64,000 bases of DNA from Paraburkholderia megapolitana (GCF_007556815.1 NZ_CP041745.1:2767001-2831000), one strand, 5' to 3'. Positions 1 through 10,200 are shown, numbered from the stretch's first letter. Notes: a model not told the origin generated them from the sequence alone. A program made the numbers and translations.

Positions 1-640
1 GCTCCAGCAGACGGTCTACGAGCGTCTGCAGCCGGTCCGATTCCTTGATGATCACCTGCGTGTATTCGCGCAGTTCGTCGCGCTCGCGCGCGCCGAGTTC
101 GAATTCGAGCAACTGCGCCGCCCCGCGAATCCCACCGAGCGGATTCTTGATTTCGTGGGCAAGATTGCGGATCAACTGCTTGTTGACCGCGGTCAGATCG
201 TGAATGCGCTCTTCGCGATCCGAGCGCATATGGCGCTCGTTTTCGAACAGTTCGAGCAGCACGTAGTCAGGTGCGCTCTCGAGGAAGCCGACTATCGCAT
301 GCACATGCAGCGGCTCGTGTGCGGTGCGTTCGAGCACCGCGTCGAGATGCGTCGCATGAAAACGTTGCGCCGCGATCGATGCGATCGTCGCGACGAGTTC
401 GTCGGCGTTCGTGAAAATATCGGGCCACGCCATCTGCCTGAGCTGACGCCGCGACAGTTCGAGCATCGCTTCCGCGGACGGATTCGCAAACGCCACCCGC
501 AGCGTGCGCTTCTCGAGCACGAGCACGACGGTCGGCAACGCTTCGAAACCCGTCAGCAGGCCGGAGTCGACGAGTTGCGGGTCGTCGGACAGCGCCTCCG
601 CATGTCCCTTTCTCGCCTTGATCAGATTCTTCAGAACCAT
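1..640 (-). CDS. glnL: Nitrogen regulation sensor histidine kinase NtrB (partial, N-terminal 213 residues)
   Basis: The reading frame starts at ATG 640 and runs off the left edge without a stop, so only the N-terminal 213 residues are here. Residues about 25-130 form a PAS-like sensor region. The phosphoacceptor H-box follows, with the motif NLAHEIKNPLGGIRG and the autophosphorylated histidine at residue 162. The ATP-binding domain lies outside the window. In the NtrB family this kinase/phosphatase of NtrC takes its signal from PII and controls nitrogen-scavenging genes. It lies just downstream of glnA in the same orientation, the usual glnA-ntrB-ntrC order. The hairpin terminator between them suggests that ntrB is transcribed by read-through or from its own promoter. 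Confidence 0.92.
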   Translation of the reverse strand, partial: MVLKNLIKARKGHAEALSDDPQLVDSGLLTGFEALPTVVLVLEKRTLRVAFANPSAEAMLELSRRQLRQMAWPDIFTNADELVATIASIAAQRFHATHLDAVLERTAHEPLHVHAIVGFLESAPDYVLLELFENERHMRSDREERIHDLTAVNKQLIRNLAHEIKNPLGGIRGAAQLLEFELGARERDELREYTQVIIKESDRLQTLVDRLLE

Positions 641-722
641 CGTTCAGTCTGGCCGGTATGAAGCAGTGTAGTGACTTAGGTGAAGCAACTGCATGAAGCA
701 ATACAGCTCGCTTGAGCGCAAC

Positions 723-749
723 AAAAAAGGGACGGCGCCGCCGTCCCTT
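723..749 (-). terminator. Rho-independent terminator of glnA
   Basis: On the minus strand, an 8-bp perfect GC-rich stem (plus-strand arms 729-736 and 740-747, 3-base loop) is extended by A-T pairs and followed by a run of six T. It lies 65-90 bases past the glnA stop and before ntrB, so it should cut down ntrB expression from the glnA promoter. Confidence 0.85.
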
Positions 750-813
750 CGTCACCGATCGCGAGCGTCGGGCGCGCGCTTCGCTTGCGTAGCAGGCGAA
801 GCGCCATCGCCGC

Positions 814-2229
814 TTACAGCGAGTAGTACAGTTCGAACTCGACCGGGTGCGTGGTCATACGCACGCGTTGCAGTTCGGCTTCCTTCAGACCCAGGTACGC
901 ATCGATCATCGCGTCGGTAAACACTCCGCCGCGCGTCAGGAACTCGCGATCCTTGTCGAGCGCTTCGAGCGCCTGATCGAGGCCGGCACACACGGTCGGG
1001 ATCTTTGCATCCTCTTCCGGCGGCAGGTCGTACAGGTTCTTGTCGGCGGCTTCGCCCGGGTGAATCTTGTTCTGCACGCCGTCCAGACCGGCCATCAGCA
1101 GCGCCGAGAAGCACAGGTACGGATTCGCCATCGGATCCGGGAAGCGCGTTTCGATACGGCGACCCTTCGGGCTCGACACGTGCGGAATGCGGATCGATGC
1201 CGAACGGTTGCGCGCCGAGTAGGCGAGCTTCACCGGTGCTTCGAAGTGCGGCACGAGACGCTTGTACGAGTTGGTCGTCGGGTTCGTGATTGCGTTCAGC
1301 GCGCGAGCATGCTTGATGATGCCGCCGATGTAGAACAGCGCGAATTCCGACAGGCCGGCGTAGCCGTTGCCTGCGAACAGGTTCTGGCCGTCCTTCCACA
1401 CCGACTGGTGCACGTGCATGCCCGAACCGTTGTCGCCGACGATCGGCTTCGGCATGAACGTCGCCGTCTTGCCATACGTGTGCGCGACGTTATGGACGAT
1501 GTACTTCAGTTGCTGCGTCCAGTCGGCGCGCTGCACGAGTGTCGAGAACTTGGTGCCGATTTCGTTCTGGCCTTGACCCGCCACTTCGTGGTGGTGCACT
1601 TCGACCGGAATGCCGATCTGCTCGAGCAGCAGACACATTTCCGAGCGGATGTCCTGGAACGAATCGACCGGTGCGACCGGGAAGTAGCCGCCCTTCACGC
1701 CCGGACGGTGACCCGTGTTGCCGCCTTCGAATTCTTTCGCCGACGACCACGGCGCTTCTTCCGAACCGATCTTCACGAAGCTGCCCGACATGTCCGTGTT
1801 CCACTGGACCGAGTCGAAAATGAAGAATTCGGGTTCCGGACCGAAGTACGCGGTGTCGCCGAGACCCGAGCTCTTCAGGTAGGCTTCGGCGCGCTTCGCG
1901 AGCGAGCGCGGATCGCGTTCGTAGCCCTTGCCGTCTGCCGGTTCGACGACGTCGCAGGTCAGCACGAGCGTCGATTCTTCGTAGAACGGGTCGATGAACG
2001 CGGTGTCGGCGTCCGGCACCAGCAGCATGTCCGAAGCCTCGATGCCCTTCCAGCCGGCAATCGAAGAACCGTCAAACGCATGGCCACTTTCGAATTTGTC
2101 TTCGTCGAATGCCGACACCGGCACCGAAACGTGTTGCTCTTTGCCGCGCGTGTCGGTGAAACGGAAGTCGACAAACTTGACGTCTTCGTCTTTGACGATT
2201 TGCATGACGTCGGCCACGGATTTACTCAT
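814..2229 (-). CDS. glnA: Type I glutamine synthetase
   Basis: This 471-residue protein joins ammonia to glutamate using ATP, the central ammonium-assimilation step, and acts in the cytoplasm as a dodecamer. Seen in the sequence: the N-terminal beta-grasp segment ending in FDGSSIAGW, the catalytic motif YFGPEPEFF, the ATP-site segment [10 protein letters not shown], and the arginine-rich [10 protein letters not shown]. The adenylylation loop NLYDLPPEE places the modifiable tyrosine at residue 400. Length and motifs fit the GSI-beta, adenylylation-controlled class. The ATG at 2229 follows an AGGAGATAGG-type ribosome site. The upstream gap holds two NtrC-like sites and a -24/-12 promoter candidate, so control by nitrogen limitation is likely. 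Confidence 0.98.
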   Translation of the reverse strand: MSKSVADVMQIVKDEDVKFVDFRFTDTRGKEQHVSVPVSAFDEDKFESGHAFDGSSIAGWKGIEASDMLLVPDADTAFIDPFYEESTLVLTCDVVEPADGKGYERDPRSLAKRAEAYLKSSGLGDTAYFGPEPEFFIFDSVQWNTDMSGSFVKIGSEEAPWSSAKEFEGGNTGHRPGVKGGYFPVAPVDSFQDIRSEMCLLLEQIGIPVEVHHHEVAGQGQNEIGTKFSTLVQRADWTQQLKYIVHNVAHTYGKTATFMPKPIVGDNGSGMHVHQSVWKDGQNLFAGNGYAGLSEFALFYIGGIIKHARALNAITNPTTNSYKRLVPHFEAPVKLAYSARNRSASIRIPHVSSPKGRRIETRFPDPMANPYLCFSALLMAGLDGVQNKIHPGEAADKNLYDLPPEEDAKIPTVCAGLDQALEALDKDREFLTRGGVFTDAMIDAYLGLKEAELQRVRMTTHPVEFELYYSL

Positions 2230-2366
2230 AACCTATCTCCTGATTAACGAATTCGGCGGATCGAGCCGCCGCCCAAATCTAGCTGACCCATCCCGGTACG
2301 TCCACCTGATCCTGACAGCAGCGAATCAAGGTTACGGCCCATGATTGAATCGATCGGCACCAATAA

Positions 2367-2382
2367 AGCAGCTTCCATGCCA
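2367..2382 (-). promoter_or_regulatory. Candidate sigma-54 (-24/-12) promoter of glnA
   Basis: The minus strand reads TGGCATGGAAGCTGCT. It has the invariant GG and GC separated by exactly 10 bases, and differs from the consensus TGGCAC-N5-TTGC at two positions. Transcription would begin near 2356, giving a leader of about 125 bases. The NtrC-like sites lie about 170-200 bases further upstream, a workable enhancer distance. The rest of the 2230-2705 gap holds no gene on either strand apart from the rhodanese ribosome site (AGGAG at 2691-2695). Confidence 0.6.
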
Positions 2383-2521
2383 CACATGCGCCAAAGCGGC
2401 GCAGCGCGTTTGCCGACGCGCGTTTGCGGGGAACCGGCAGGGCTCCGTGCAGCGTGCCATCGCGGCGACGATAGCGAAGAAGCACTATCGCGGTGCATCC
2501 CCAAAGCGCGCGCCACTATTG

Positions 2522-2538
2522 AACACCACATTAGTGCA
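2522..2538 (-). promoter_or_regulatory. NtrC-binding-site-like sequence 1
   Basis: The minus strand reads TGCACTAATGTGGTGTT, close to the E. coli glnA NtrC site TGCACTATATTGGTGCA (same 17-bp length, both half-sites recognisable, last two bases off). Together with the second site 29 bp away it resembles the paired enhancer of enteric glnA promoters. Confidence 0.65.
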
Positions 2539-2550
2539 TTTCTGAAAATA

Positions 2551-2567
2551 TGCACCACTTTAACGCA
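2551..2567 (-). promoter_or_regulatory. NtrC-binding-site-like sequence 2
   Basis: The minus strand reads TGCGTTAAAGTGGTGCA. It has a perfect TGGTGCA half-site and a partial TGC half-site at the spacing used by NtrC. Its centre is 29 bp from site 1, close to three helical turns, as expected for cooperative NtrC dimers. Confidence 0.65.
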
Positions 2568-2705
2568 TTTACCTGACCGCTTCCCCGCAACGTCTTCGGC
2601 GCCACGACAAAACAACGAGCCGCGTTTTCACGACCCGACGACCCACTGATGCCGCAACCTTCCGCGAGCTAGAATGCTCCTTTGGTCCGAAGGAGATTTG
2701 CCGTC

Positions 2706-3170
2706 ATGAGCACGCTCGAACAGCTGTACGCCCAGGCCGACAGGCGCCGTACCGAGAACCAGTTGCCGTATGCGGGCGCCGTGTCCCCGGCCGAAGCCTT
2801 CGAGCTTCTTCAACTCGACACCAGCGCCCGGCTCGTCGATGTGCGCACACGCGCCGAACTCGACTGGGTCGGCCGCCCGGTGATCGGCGACGGTCAGTAC
2901 GCCCATGTCGAATGGACCCGCTACCCAGGCGGCGTGCCGAATCCGGAATTCCTCGAGCAACTGCGCCTCGTCGCCTCTCCCGATACCCCCGTCCTGCTGC
3001 TGTGCCGTAGCGCGGCGCGCTCGAAGCTCGCCGCGATCGCCGCGACCGAGGCCGGCTTCACGCGTGCATTCGATCTGCTGGAAGGATTTGAGGGCGACAA
3101 GGATGGCCAGGGGCATCGCAAGACAGTGGCGGGATGGTGCTTTCGCGGCTTGCCGTGGATCGGCGCTTGA
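2706..3170 (+). CDS. Rhodanese-like domain protein
   Basis: A single-domain rhodanese of 154 residues. It has the LVDVRTRAELDWVG start of the fold and an active-site loop LLLCRSAARS with the persulfide-forming cysteine, then a C-terminal GxxxxRxTVAGWCFRGLPW segment. Rhodanese-family proteins move sulfane sulfur; the acceptor cannot be told from sequence. ATG 2706 was chosen because AGGAG at 2691-2695 is 10 bases upstream; an in-frame TTG at 2682 has no ribosome site. It diverges from glnA and shares the same intergenic region, so the NtrC-like sites could also affect it, though this is inference. Confidence 0.9.
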   Translation: MSTLEQLYAQADRRRTENQLPYAGAVSPAEAFELLQLDTSARLVDVRTRAELDWVGRPVIGDGQYAHVEWTRYPGGVPNPEFLEQLRLVASPDTPVLLLCRSAARSKLAAIAATEAGFTRAFDLLEGFEGDKDGQGHRKTVAGWCFRGLPWIGA

Positions 3171-3194
3171 CGCGCTGAACTGTGTCGGCGAAAC

Positions 3195-3214
3195 ACGCGG
3201 CTGCTTAGCCGCGT
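3195..3214. terminator. Hairpin between convergent genes
   Basis: Perfect 7-bp GC-rich inverted repeat (3195-3201 with 3208-3214, 6-base loop) between the convergent rhodanese and CinA-N genes. It lacks a clear T-run, so it is only a candidate bidirectional terminator. Confidence 0.4.
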
Positions 3215-3310
3215 TCACACCTCATGCTCGGCGCCGGATGTGACAGGCCGATGATGCGGGCGCCGGCCAGCCGGCCGCTCGACCGCGCAGCGCATCGGTC
3301 GTTACGTTGA

Positions 3311-4153
3311 CTAGCGCGGCTTGCCTGCCGAAGACGGCGCCTCGGCCACCGCCGGCTCAATGATGTCGCCGCCGAGTTGATGCACGCCTTCGCGCAGCTT
3401 CACGAACGCCGCAGCCACCGCTTCAGGTTCGCCCTTCACGCCCAGATCGATATGTCGGCGTGCGTAGACGCCACCGCGCTCCGCATCGCCCACGCTCGGC
3501 AAGCTGAACACCCGCACGCCGGGAAAATCACGCTCGATCTTCTCCATTAGCGGCGTCAGCGTCGACTCGGGCATCTCGAACACCAGCAGCGACTTCTCCG
3601 CATGCGGCATCGCGTGATGCAGATGCGCGTACTTCGTATCCAGTACCCATTCGATCATCGGCCACGCCATCACTGGAAAGCCCGGCACGAAGTGATGATC
3701 GCCGACCGAGAAGCCCGGAATCTTGTTGTAGCCGTTCGGAATGATCGACGCGCCGCGCGGGAACGTGCCCATGTTCAGGCGATGCCGGTTGTCCGGCGAG
3801 TCGAGATCGAGTGGCGTCGGGGAGTTCGCCGGATGCATCTCGCGAATCCGCTCCTGAATCAGCACCGAAGCTTCCGGATGCAGTTCGAGCGGCACACCGA
3901 GCGCGGTTGCCGCGCACTGGCGCGTGTGATCGTCGGGCGTCGCACCGATACCGCCGGTCGAAAACACGATATCGCCGGAAGCAAACGTACGACGCAGCGT
4001 ATCGACGATACGTTGCGGATCGTCGCCGATATAGTCGGCCCATTCGAGCGACAGTCCGCGTGCGCTCAATAGTTCGATGACCTTCGGCAGATGCTTGTCG
4101 GTACGTCTACCCGACAGGATTTCATCGCCGATGATGATGACGCCAAATGCCAT
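3311..4153 (-). CDS. Molybdopterin-binding (CinA N-terminal, MoaB-like) protein
   Basis: 280 residues with the MoCF_biosynth fold: GDEILSGRRTDKH near the N terminus and the loop STGGIGATPDDHT around residue 70-85. It corresponds to the N-terminal part of CinA (competence/damage-inducible protein A) without the C-terminal nicotinamide-mononucleotide amidase domain. In the family this part is linked to ADP-ribose or COG1058-type pyrophosphatase activity; the substrate here is not provable. ATG 4153 begins MAFGVIIIGDEI; longer in-frame extensions have no family support. It is followed upstream, in the same orientation, by the EI24 gene only 20 bases away, so the two are probably co-transcribed. 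Confidence 0.88.
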   Translation of the reverse strand: MAFGVIIIGDEILSGRRTDKHLPKVIELLSARGLSLEWADYIGDDPQRIVDTLRRTFASGDIVFSTGGIGATPDDHTRQCAATALGVPLELHPEASVLIQERIREMHPANSPTPLDLDSPDNRHRLNMGTFPRGASIIPNGYNKIPGFSVGDHHFVPGFPVMAWPMIEWVLDTKYAHLHHAMPHAEKSLLVFEMPESTLTPLMEKIERDFPGVRVFSLPSVGDAERGGVYARRHIDLGVKGEPEAVAAAFVKLREGVHQLGGDIIEPAVAEAPSSAGKPR

Positions 4154-4173
4154 GGCCGCCTCTCGATAAGAAG

Positions 4174-5001
4174 TCAGTAAGGGGTCGCCGTCGTGCGGGC
4201 GCCCTGCTCTTCGGCGCGCATCCGTTGCAGCGCGCGCAGGCAGTAGTAGCCGAACCAGAGCGCGGAAAACACGAGGATGAACGCATAGATCCAGATGGTC
4301 ACTGCGGTCACCACCGGAAACAGCACAATCAACCAGACCGACGATGCCCACAGCAAGGTAGGCAGCGAGCCGAGCAAGCCGCTCGCGACGCCGATCAGCA
4401 GCAACGGTAACCGGTAGCGCCGGATCAGCGCACGTCGTTCGTCCGCACTTGCGTGCAGCGCAAGCGCATCGTAAGTCATCACGCGGTAGGTGAGCCAGCC
4501 CCACAGCAACGGCGGAATCAGCGCGAAGAACGGCGGCACGAGCCAGAGCGGCAGCGTCACCACGAGCAGCACGAGGCAGATCAGCGTGGTGAACAGCGAA
4601 TGCGCGAGGCTGCCGTACCATGTGCCGCCGCGCCGCATCTCGAGGTTCGCGAACTGCCGCTGCGACAGATGCCGGATCACCGCCGGCATCGACAGCGTGG
4701 CGATCAGCAGAAGCACGGAGACGACGATCAGCGGGATGGCGAGCGCGATGACGAGGAACGGTGCGATCACCGCATGCAGCGACGAAAACCCGAGCCAGTT
4801 GAAAAGCCCGTACAGCGTCGTCGTGAACGACCAGCTATCGAGCCATGTGCGCGCAACGCCGGTCAGCGTCTGCCAGAAGAACCAGAGAATCACGCCCCAC
4901 ACGACCGTTGCCGCCGCAAACGGCACAAAGGTCATCCAGAGCATGCGCGGGTGGAGCGCACTGGTCAGCGCGCGCCCGAACGAGCGCAACAGATCATTCA
5001 T
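4174..5001 (-). CDS. EI24 (CysZ-like) integral membrane protein
   Basis: 275 residues with about six hydrophobic segments. The N terminus (MNDLLRSFGRAL) and overall pattern fit the EI24/CysZ superfamily. E. coli CysZ in this superfamily is a sulfate permease, but that substrate should not be carried over to this branch. The start was set at ATG 5001, where the family-like N terminus begins; no strong ribosome site is seen. An extension to 5097 would add a cysteine-rich stretch with no family look. The gene ends 20 bases before the CinA-N gene and starts about 135 bases after the sterol desaturase stop. Confidence 0.85.
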   Translation of the reverse strand: MNDLLRSFGRALTSALHPRMLWMTFVPFAAATVVWGVILWFFWQTLTGVARTWLDSWSFTTTLYGLFNWLGFSSLHAVIAPFLVIALAIPLIVVSVLLLIATLSMPAVIRHLSQRQFANLEMRRGGTWYGSLAHSLFTTLICLVLLVVTLPLWLVPPFFALIPPLLWGWLTYRVMTYDALALHASADERRALIRRYRLPLLLIGVASGLLGSLPTLLWASSVWLIVLFPVVTAVTIWIYAFILVFSALWFGYYCLRALQRMRAEEQGARTTATPY

Positions 5002-5136
5002 GCGAGCCGGTGCCGGTGATTGAAGCGGTGAAAAGAACTGAATGAAGGTGTCAAGGGGACAGGATAAACCACTCGCTGCGCAGCCGGTAAACCGCACGGC
5101 GACGCAAGCCGTGCGAGCGCGGCAGCATACGCTGGC

Positions 5137-6135
5137 TCAAACCGCCGCGGCATCCTTGCCGGACCCGCGCCGTTTCGCGGTGAGCCGCTTGCCGATCCGC
5201 ACGAAGGCAAGCCCGTGCTGCGCCCAGAAACCATCGCCATAGCGCCGGCCGTCGAGCTGATCGCGAATCCCCGTCGGCTCCATCTCGCGGCTCCACGAGA
5301 CGCTGCGAAACAGCATGTCCCACCACGGAAACAGCACGCCGAAGTTGCAGCCGTACTTCAGGCCTTCGTGCCCATAGCCGATCGCATGATGCCGGCGATG
5401 GAACGTCGGGCTGACCAGCAACCGTTCGCCAAACCGGCCGAAGTACAGACGAATATTCGCGTGCTGGACGCTTTGAGCAAGGTTGGTGATAGCAACGAGG
5501 ACGACGAACTGCGCCGGCGGAACGCCGATTACCAGCGCGATTACCGCAAAGAAACACGCCTGCATCAGGTCGTCGAGCAGATGGTTACGGTCGTCGGTCC
5601 ATAGCGACATCTGGCGCTGGCTGTGATGCACCGCGTGCAGTTCCCACCAGATGCCGACACGATGTTGCCCGCGGTGATACCAGTAGCCGGCGAAATCGAG
5701 CACGAGCAGATAGATCACGAATGTCACGAGCGGTTGCGTCGTGACACCGGGCCACAGGTTGTCGATCTCGAAGTTCGCGATGTTATGCAGGCGCAGCCAG
5801 CCCTGCACGTGGTCGAACAGCGGTTGCAAGGCGAAGAAGAAAAACAGGTTCAGGATGCCGAGCTTCGCGATCCACGTATAGAGCACGTCGACGCGCACCG
5901 CCTTGCGGTTTTCCCATTTCTCGACCGGACGCAGCGCTTCGAGCGGCCGCAGTACCGCGTACATCGCCAGCACCTCGAACACCCCGACGATCACCCAGTA
6001 CAGGCTGTCGTAGGTGTCTTCGTCGTAGCCCATCAGATCGAAGCGAAACAGCAGCGGCTGCACGATATCGACGTACAGCGTGGTCTGCACCGTCGAAACG
6101 AGGCTGTCGAGTGCGGAGAAGATCAGTGGGAACAT
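5137..6135 (-). CDS. Sterol desaturase / fatty acid hydroxylase family membrane di-iron protein
   Basis: 332 residues with four to five membrane segments. It carries the histidine clusters that bind the two irons: HRGQH (HX3H), HAVHH (HX2HH) and a third HRRHH. This is the complete set for a membrane di-iron hydroxylase or desaturase. The family hydroxylates or desaturates lipid chains and sterol-like substrates using O2; the substrate here is unknown. The C-terminal 25 residues are basic (KRLTAKRRGSGKD). It starts at ATG 6135, 53 bases after the stop of the YVTN propeller gene in the same orientation. Confidence 0.92.
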   Translation of the reverse strand: MFPLIFSALDSLVSTVQTTLYVDIVQPLLFRFDLMGYDEDTYDSLYWVIVGVFEVLAMYAVLRPLEALRPVEKWENRKAVRVDVLYTWIAKLGILNLFFFFALQPLFDHVQGWLRLHNIANFEIDNLWPGVTTQPLVTFVIYLLVLDFAGYWYHRGQHRVGIWWELHAVHHSQRQMSLWTDDRNHLLDDLMQACFFAVIALVIGVPPAQFVVLVAITNLAQSVQHANIRLYFGRFGERLLVSPTFHRRHHAIGYGHEGLKYGCNFGVLFPWWDMLFRSVSWSREMEPTGIRDQLDGRRYGDGFWAQHGLAFVRIGKRLTAKRRGSGKDAAAV

Positions 6136-6188
6136 GGTGCCTGTCGTGCCTTACCGATCGTGCCGGTTCATGCTTGCCCGTGCCTGCA

Positions 6189-7202
6189 TCAAGCGCCGTT
6201 GGGCGCCGTGACCGGCGCGCGGTCGTAGAAATAAATGCCGTGCGGCGAGCGGCCCACCGCGATGGTCTGGATCAGCTTGCGCGTGCTCAGGTCGATGATG
6301 CCGACGTGCTTCGCGAAGCGGAACGTCACCCACAAATAGCGTTTATCCGCGGTGAGTTCCATGTCGTCCGGCCCCGGCATCAGGCCGGTGATGTCGCCGA
6401 CATTGGTCAACGACTCTTCGTCGATGATGCTGATCGTACTCGCCACGCGGTTCGATACCGCGACGTGCCGACCGTCCGCGAGCGAGCGGAAGTTATGCGC
6501 GCCCTTGCCGGTCGGAATCGTCTTGACGATCGTCTGGTTTTTCCAGTCCACCACCGCGACGTAATCGGCGCCGGTCATGCCGACCAGCAGGTACTTTTCG
6601 CCGGGGGTCAGCCACAGGCCGGCGGGGACCTTGCCGAGCTTCATTTTCCATTTGATGGTCTGCGTCGGCAGATCGATCGCGGCCAGTTCGCCCGAGACTT
6701 GCAACGTCACGAACACCGTTTTGCTGTCGCTCGTGAACGCCATGTGGCTTGGCATCACCGCGAGCGGCAGACGCTTCGCGAGCGTCGGGTCGCGCCCGTC
6801 GAAATGATAGATGTCGAGGCGATCGAGCCGCAGCCCCGTCGTAACGAGCCATTTACGGTCGGGTGAAAAACCGATCTGATAGGGATCTTCGATGTTTTCG
6901 ATCCAGCGTTGCGGCTTGCCGGTTTTCGGATCGACGAACAACAGGTTGTTGGACACCGAATTCGCGACGATCAGCGACGCGTTGTCGGGCGTCGCCATCA
7001 GGTGGTGCGGTTCCTTGCCGGTCGGCACGGTGGACACCACCTGACGCGTGGCCTCGTCGATCAGGCTCAGCGTGGCTTCGCCGGAATTGAGCACGATCAC
7101 GTTATTGGCGTGAACTAACGGGGAAAACAGGCCTGCTGCAGCGACGATCGCCGCGCCCGCTGCGAACGTACCGGTCAAACGGCGAAGAGAGAATATGGAC
7201 AT
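6189..7202 (-). CDS. Exported YVTN-type beta-propeller protein
   Basis: 337 residues. Residues 1-32 form a Sec signal peptide (basic start, hydrophobic core, cleavage after PLVHA). The rest is a series of about seven roughly 40-residue blades with motifs such as VIVLNSGEATLSLIDEAT, SLIVANSVSNNLLFVD and VAVSNRVASTISIIDEES, typical of YVTN/YncE-like periplasmic propellers. No catalytic residues are evident, so a binding or scaffold role is the most that can be inferred. The ATG at 7202 was chosen because it gives a clean signal peptide; the frame is open further upstream. It may be co-transcribed with the sterol desaturase downstream. Confidence 0.86.
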   Translation of the reverse strand: MSIFSLRRLTGTFAAGAAIVAAAGLFSPLVHANNVIVLNSGEATLSLIDEATRQVVSTVPTGKEPHHLMATPDNASLIVANSVSNNLLFVDPKTGKPQRWIENIEDPYQIGFSPDRKWLVTTGLRLDRLDIYHFDGRDPTLAKRLPLAVMPSHMAFTSDSKTVFVTLQVSGELAAIDLPTQTIKWKMKLGKVPAGLWLTPGEKYLLVGMTGADYVAVVDWKNQTIVKTIPTGKGAHNFRSLADGRHVAVSNRVASTISIIDEESLTNVGDITGLMPGPDDMELTADKRYLWVTFRFAKHVGIIDLSTRKLIQTIAVGRSPHGIYFYDRAPVTAPNGA

Positions 7203-7261
7203 GAAGAATGACTTCGAAGAACAGTCATCATTGTAGAACGTTTGCGAGAGAGCGCGGTTGC

Positions 7262-7292
7262 CGGGGTTTGCTGCAATTTGCCGCAAACCCCG
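7262..7292 (-). terminator. Hairpin just past the hrpA stop
   Basis: Perfect 10-bp inverted repeat (7262-7271 with 7283-7292, 11-base loop) starting 7 bases after the hrpA stop codon. It has no T-run on the minus strand, so it may be a Rho-dependent or mRNA-stabilising hairpin rather than an intrinsic terminator. Confidence 0.45.
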
Positions 7293-7298
7293 CTACGC

Positions 7299-10200
7299 TC
7301 AACGCTGCATCGATTCCCACACCTTGACGAGCCGCTTCACCGATACCGGCATCGGCGTACGCAGTTCCTGCGCGAACAGCGAAATGCGCAGTTCTTCGAG
7401 CAACCAGCGAAACTCCGCAAGACGCGGATCGGCGACACCGCCGCGCTGCGCGAGCGCGCGCTGATAGTGCTGCAACAGCGGCTGGAATTCCGCCGCTTGC
7501 CGCGCGTCGCGCGCCGAATCGGCTTTCAGCTTGTCGATGCGCAGCGCGATGCCCTTCAGATAGCGCGGAAAATGCGTGAGCTGCTGATACGGCGTATCGA
7601 TGACAAAGCGCTTGCCGATCAGCGTATCGAGCTGGCTGTTGAGATCCGCGTACGCCGCGCCAAACGACTTCGCCTGCACGAGTTTCTTCGCGGCCGCCGC
7701 GTAGTCGCCGAGAATCAGTCCGACCAGCCGTGCAATCTCCTGAGCGAGCAACGTGAGGCGCCCTTTGCCTTCGTCGTGGCGCGCGTGAAAACTCGCGTCG
7801 TCGTCGGGTAGCGGCTCTTGCAGGCACGCTCGATCGAGCGCGACATCGATCAGTTGATCGCGCAATTCTTCCTGGGAACCGCGCGGCATGAACTGCATCG
7901 CCATCTCGCGCAATCCCGGCAGGTTCTTCTCCAGGTAGCGGATCGGTTCGCGCAACTGCAGCGCAAAGAGCCGCCGCAGACCCGCGCGATGAATGCGCGC
8001 GGCTTCATCGGGCGAATCGAATACCTCGACGTCACAATGCGTGCCGCGATCGACAAGCGCCGGATAGCCGAACAGCGTCTGCCCACCGCGACGAATTTCG
8101 AGCAGTTCGGGCAGCTTGCCGAAACTCCATGTGGTGAGGTTTTCGTAGAGCGCCGTGCCAGAGGCCGTGCCTTCTTGTCGCCCGGTTTGCGGCGCCGCGG
8201 ACGCGGGTTTGCCACGCGTCGCCGGTACCGCTCCGGCTGCGGCACCGCGCGTACTCGCAGCAACACTGGCACCACCACCCGCCACATCGGCAAGCGCCGC
8301 CCCCGCAGCCCCCGCCGCAATCTGCTGAAAATGCTGCTGCGCCTGACCACCGAGTTCAGCGCGCAACTGCGCAAGATTGCGCCCCATCGCAAGCTGTCGT
8401 CCGTGCTCGTCGACGACCTTGAAATTCATGAACAGGTGCGCCGCCAGCGTTTCGAGCTTGAAATCCGCTTGCCGGACGGCGACCTGCGTCTGTTCGCGAA
8501 TATCTGCGATCAACGTTTCGAGCAGACCGCCCGCGCCAAAACGCGGACCGCCGGTGCGCTCGACAAAACCCGCCGCGTATTCCGGCAGCGGCACGCAATG
8601 ACGGCGCAGCTTCTGCGGCAGCGACTTCAGCAGCAACTGGGTCTTTTCCTTGACCATGCCCGGCACGAGCCACTCGCAGCGCCGCGCATCGACCTGGTTC
8701 AGCGCATACAGCGGCAACGCGAGCGTTACACCATCGCGCGGTGTGCCCGGCTCGAAGTGATACGACAGCGTCATCTCGACGCCCGACATCGTCATCCGCT
8801 TCGGGAACAGATCGGTGGTGACGCCGGCGGCTTCGTGCCGCATCAGGTCGTCGCGCGACAGATACAGCAGCCGCAAGCGATCTTCCGGCTGCCCGCTCTT
8901 CTTTACTTCGTCGCGATACCAGCGCTCAAACGCGGCACCGGTATGCATGCCCTGCGGAATCGCCTGATCGTAGAAGCCGAAGATCAGTTCGTCGTCGACC
9001 AGCACGTCCTGGCGACGCGACTTGTGTTCGAGCTGCTCGATATCGGCGAACAGCTTGCGGTTGTGCGCAAAGAACGCAAGCTTCGTGTCGAATTCGCCTT
9101 CGACCAGCGCGCCGCGGATAAACAGCTCGCGCGCCCGCGCCGGGTCCTGTTTGCCGAAGCTCACACGCCGCCGGTGATACACCGTCAGGCCATACAGCAC
9201 CGCCCGCTCGAACGCCGACACCTGGGCTGCGCGCTTTTCCCAGTGCGGCTCGGAGAGCGATTTCCTCAATAGATGCGCGCCGACCCGCTCAATCCACTCC
9301 GGCTCGATCTTCGCGATGCAGCGTGCGTACAGCCGGCTCGTCTCGACGAGTTCGGCCGCGATCACCCAGCGCCCGGCTTTCTTCACCAGCGCCGAACCCG
9401 GCCAGAGGAAGAACTTGATGCCGCGCGCGCCGAGGTAGTGCGGTTCGTCGTCGGCTTTCAGGCCGATGTTGCCGAGCAGGCCCGTGAGCAGCGCGAGATG
9501 GATCTGCTCGAAGGTCGCTTCGGTTTCGTTCAGACGCCAGCCGTGTTCGCGCACCACCGTCAGCAGTTGCGAGTGCACATCGCGCCATTCGCGCAAACGC
9601 AGATGCGACAGGAAATTCGCCCGGCACGCGTCAGCAAGCTGCCGGTTCGACTTCTTGTGCTCGATCGCTTCTTCGAACCACGCCCAGATTTTCAGCCACT
9701 GCAGGAATTCCGAACGCTCGTCGGCGAAGCGCCGATGCGCCTGATCGGCCTGCTCCTGCGCTTCGATCGGCCGGTCGCGCGGGTCCTGCACCGACAGCGC
9801 ACTCGCGATGATCAACACCTCGCGCAACGCCTGCTGGTCGCGCGCGGCGAGGATCATCCGGCCGACCCGCGGATCGAGCGGCAAGCGCCCCAGCTCGCGA
9901 CCGAGCGGCGTCAGCGCGTTGTCGTCGTCGACGGCACCGAGTTCGTTCAGCAGTTGGTAACCATCGGCGATCGCCCGGCCCGGCGGTGGCTCGATAAACG
10001 GGAAGGTTTCGATTCCAGTCAGATGCAGCGACTTCATCCGCAGAATCACCGCTGCCAGCGACGAGCGCAGGATTTCCGGATCGGTGAAGCGCACCCGCCC
10101 CTGGAAATCGCTCTCTTCGTAAAGACGGATACAGATGCCGTCGGCCACGCGGCCGCAGCGGCCTGCGCGCTGGTTGGCCGCAGCCTGCGAGATCGACTCG

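Noticed and set aside
847..2247. A 466-codon plus-strand frame opposite glnA
   Set aside because: Mirror frame of a highly biased housekeeping gene; no family features.
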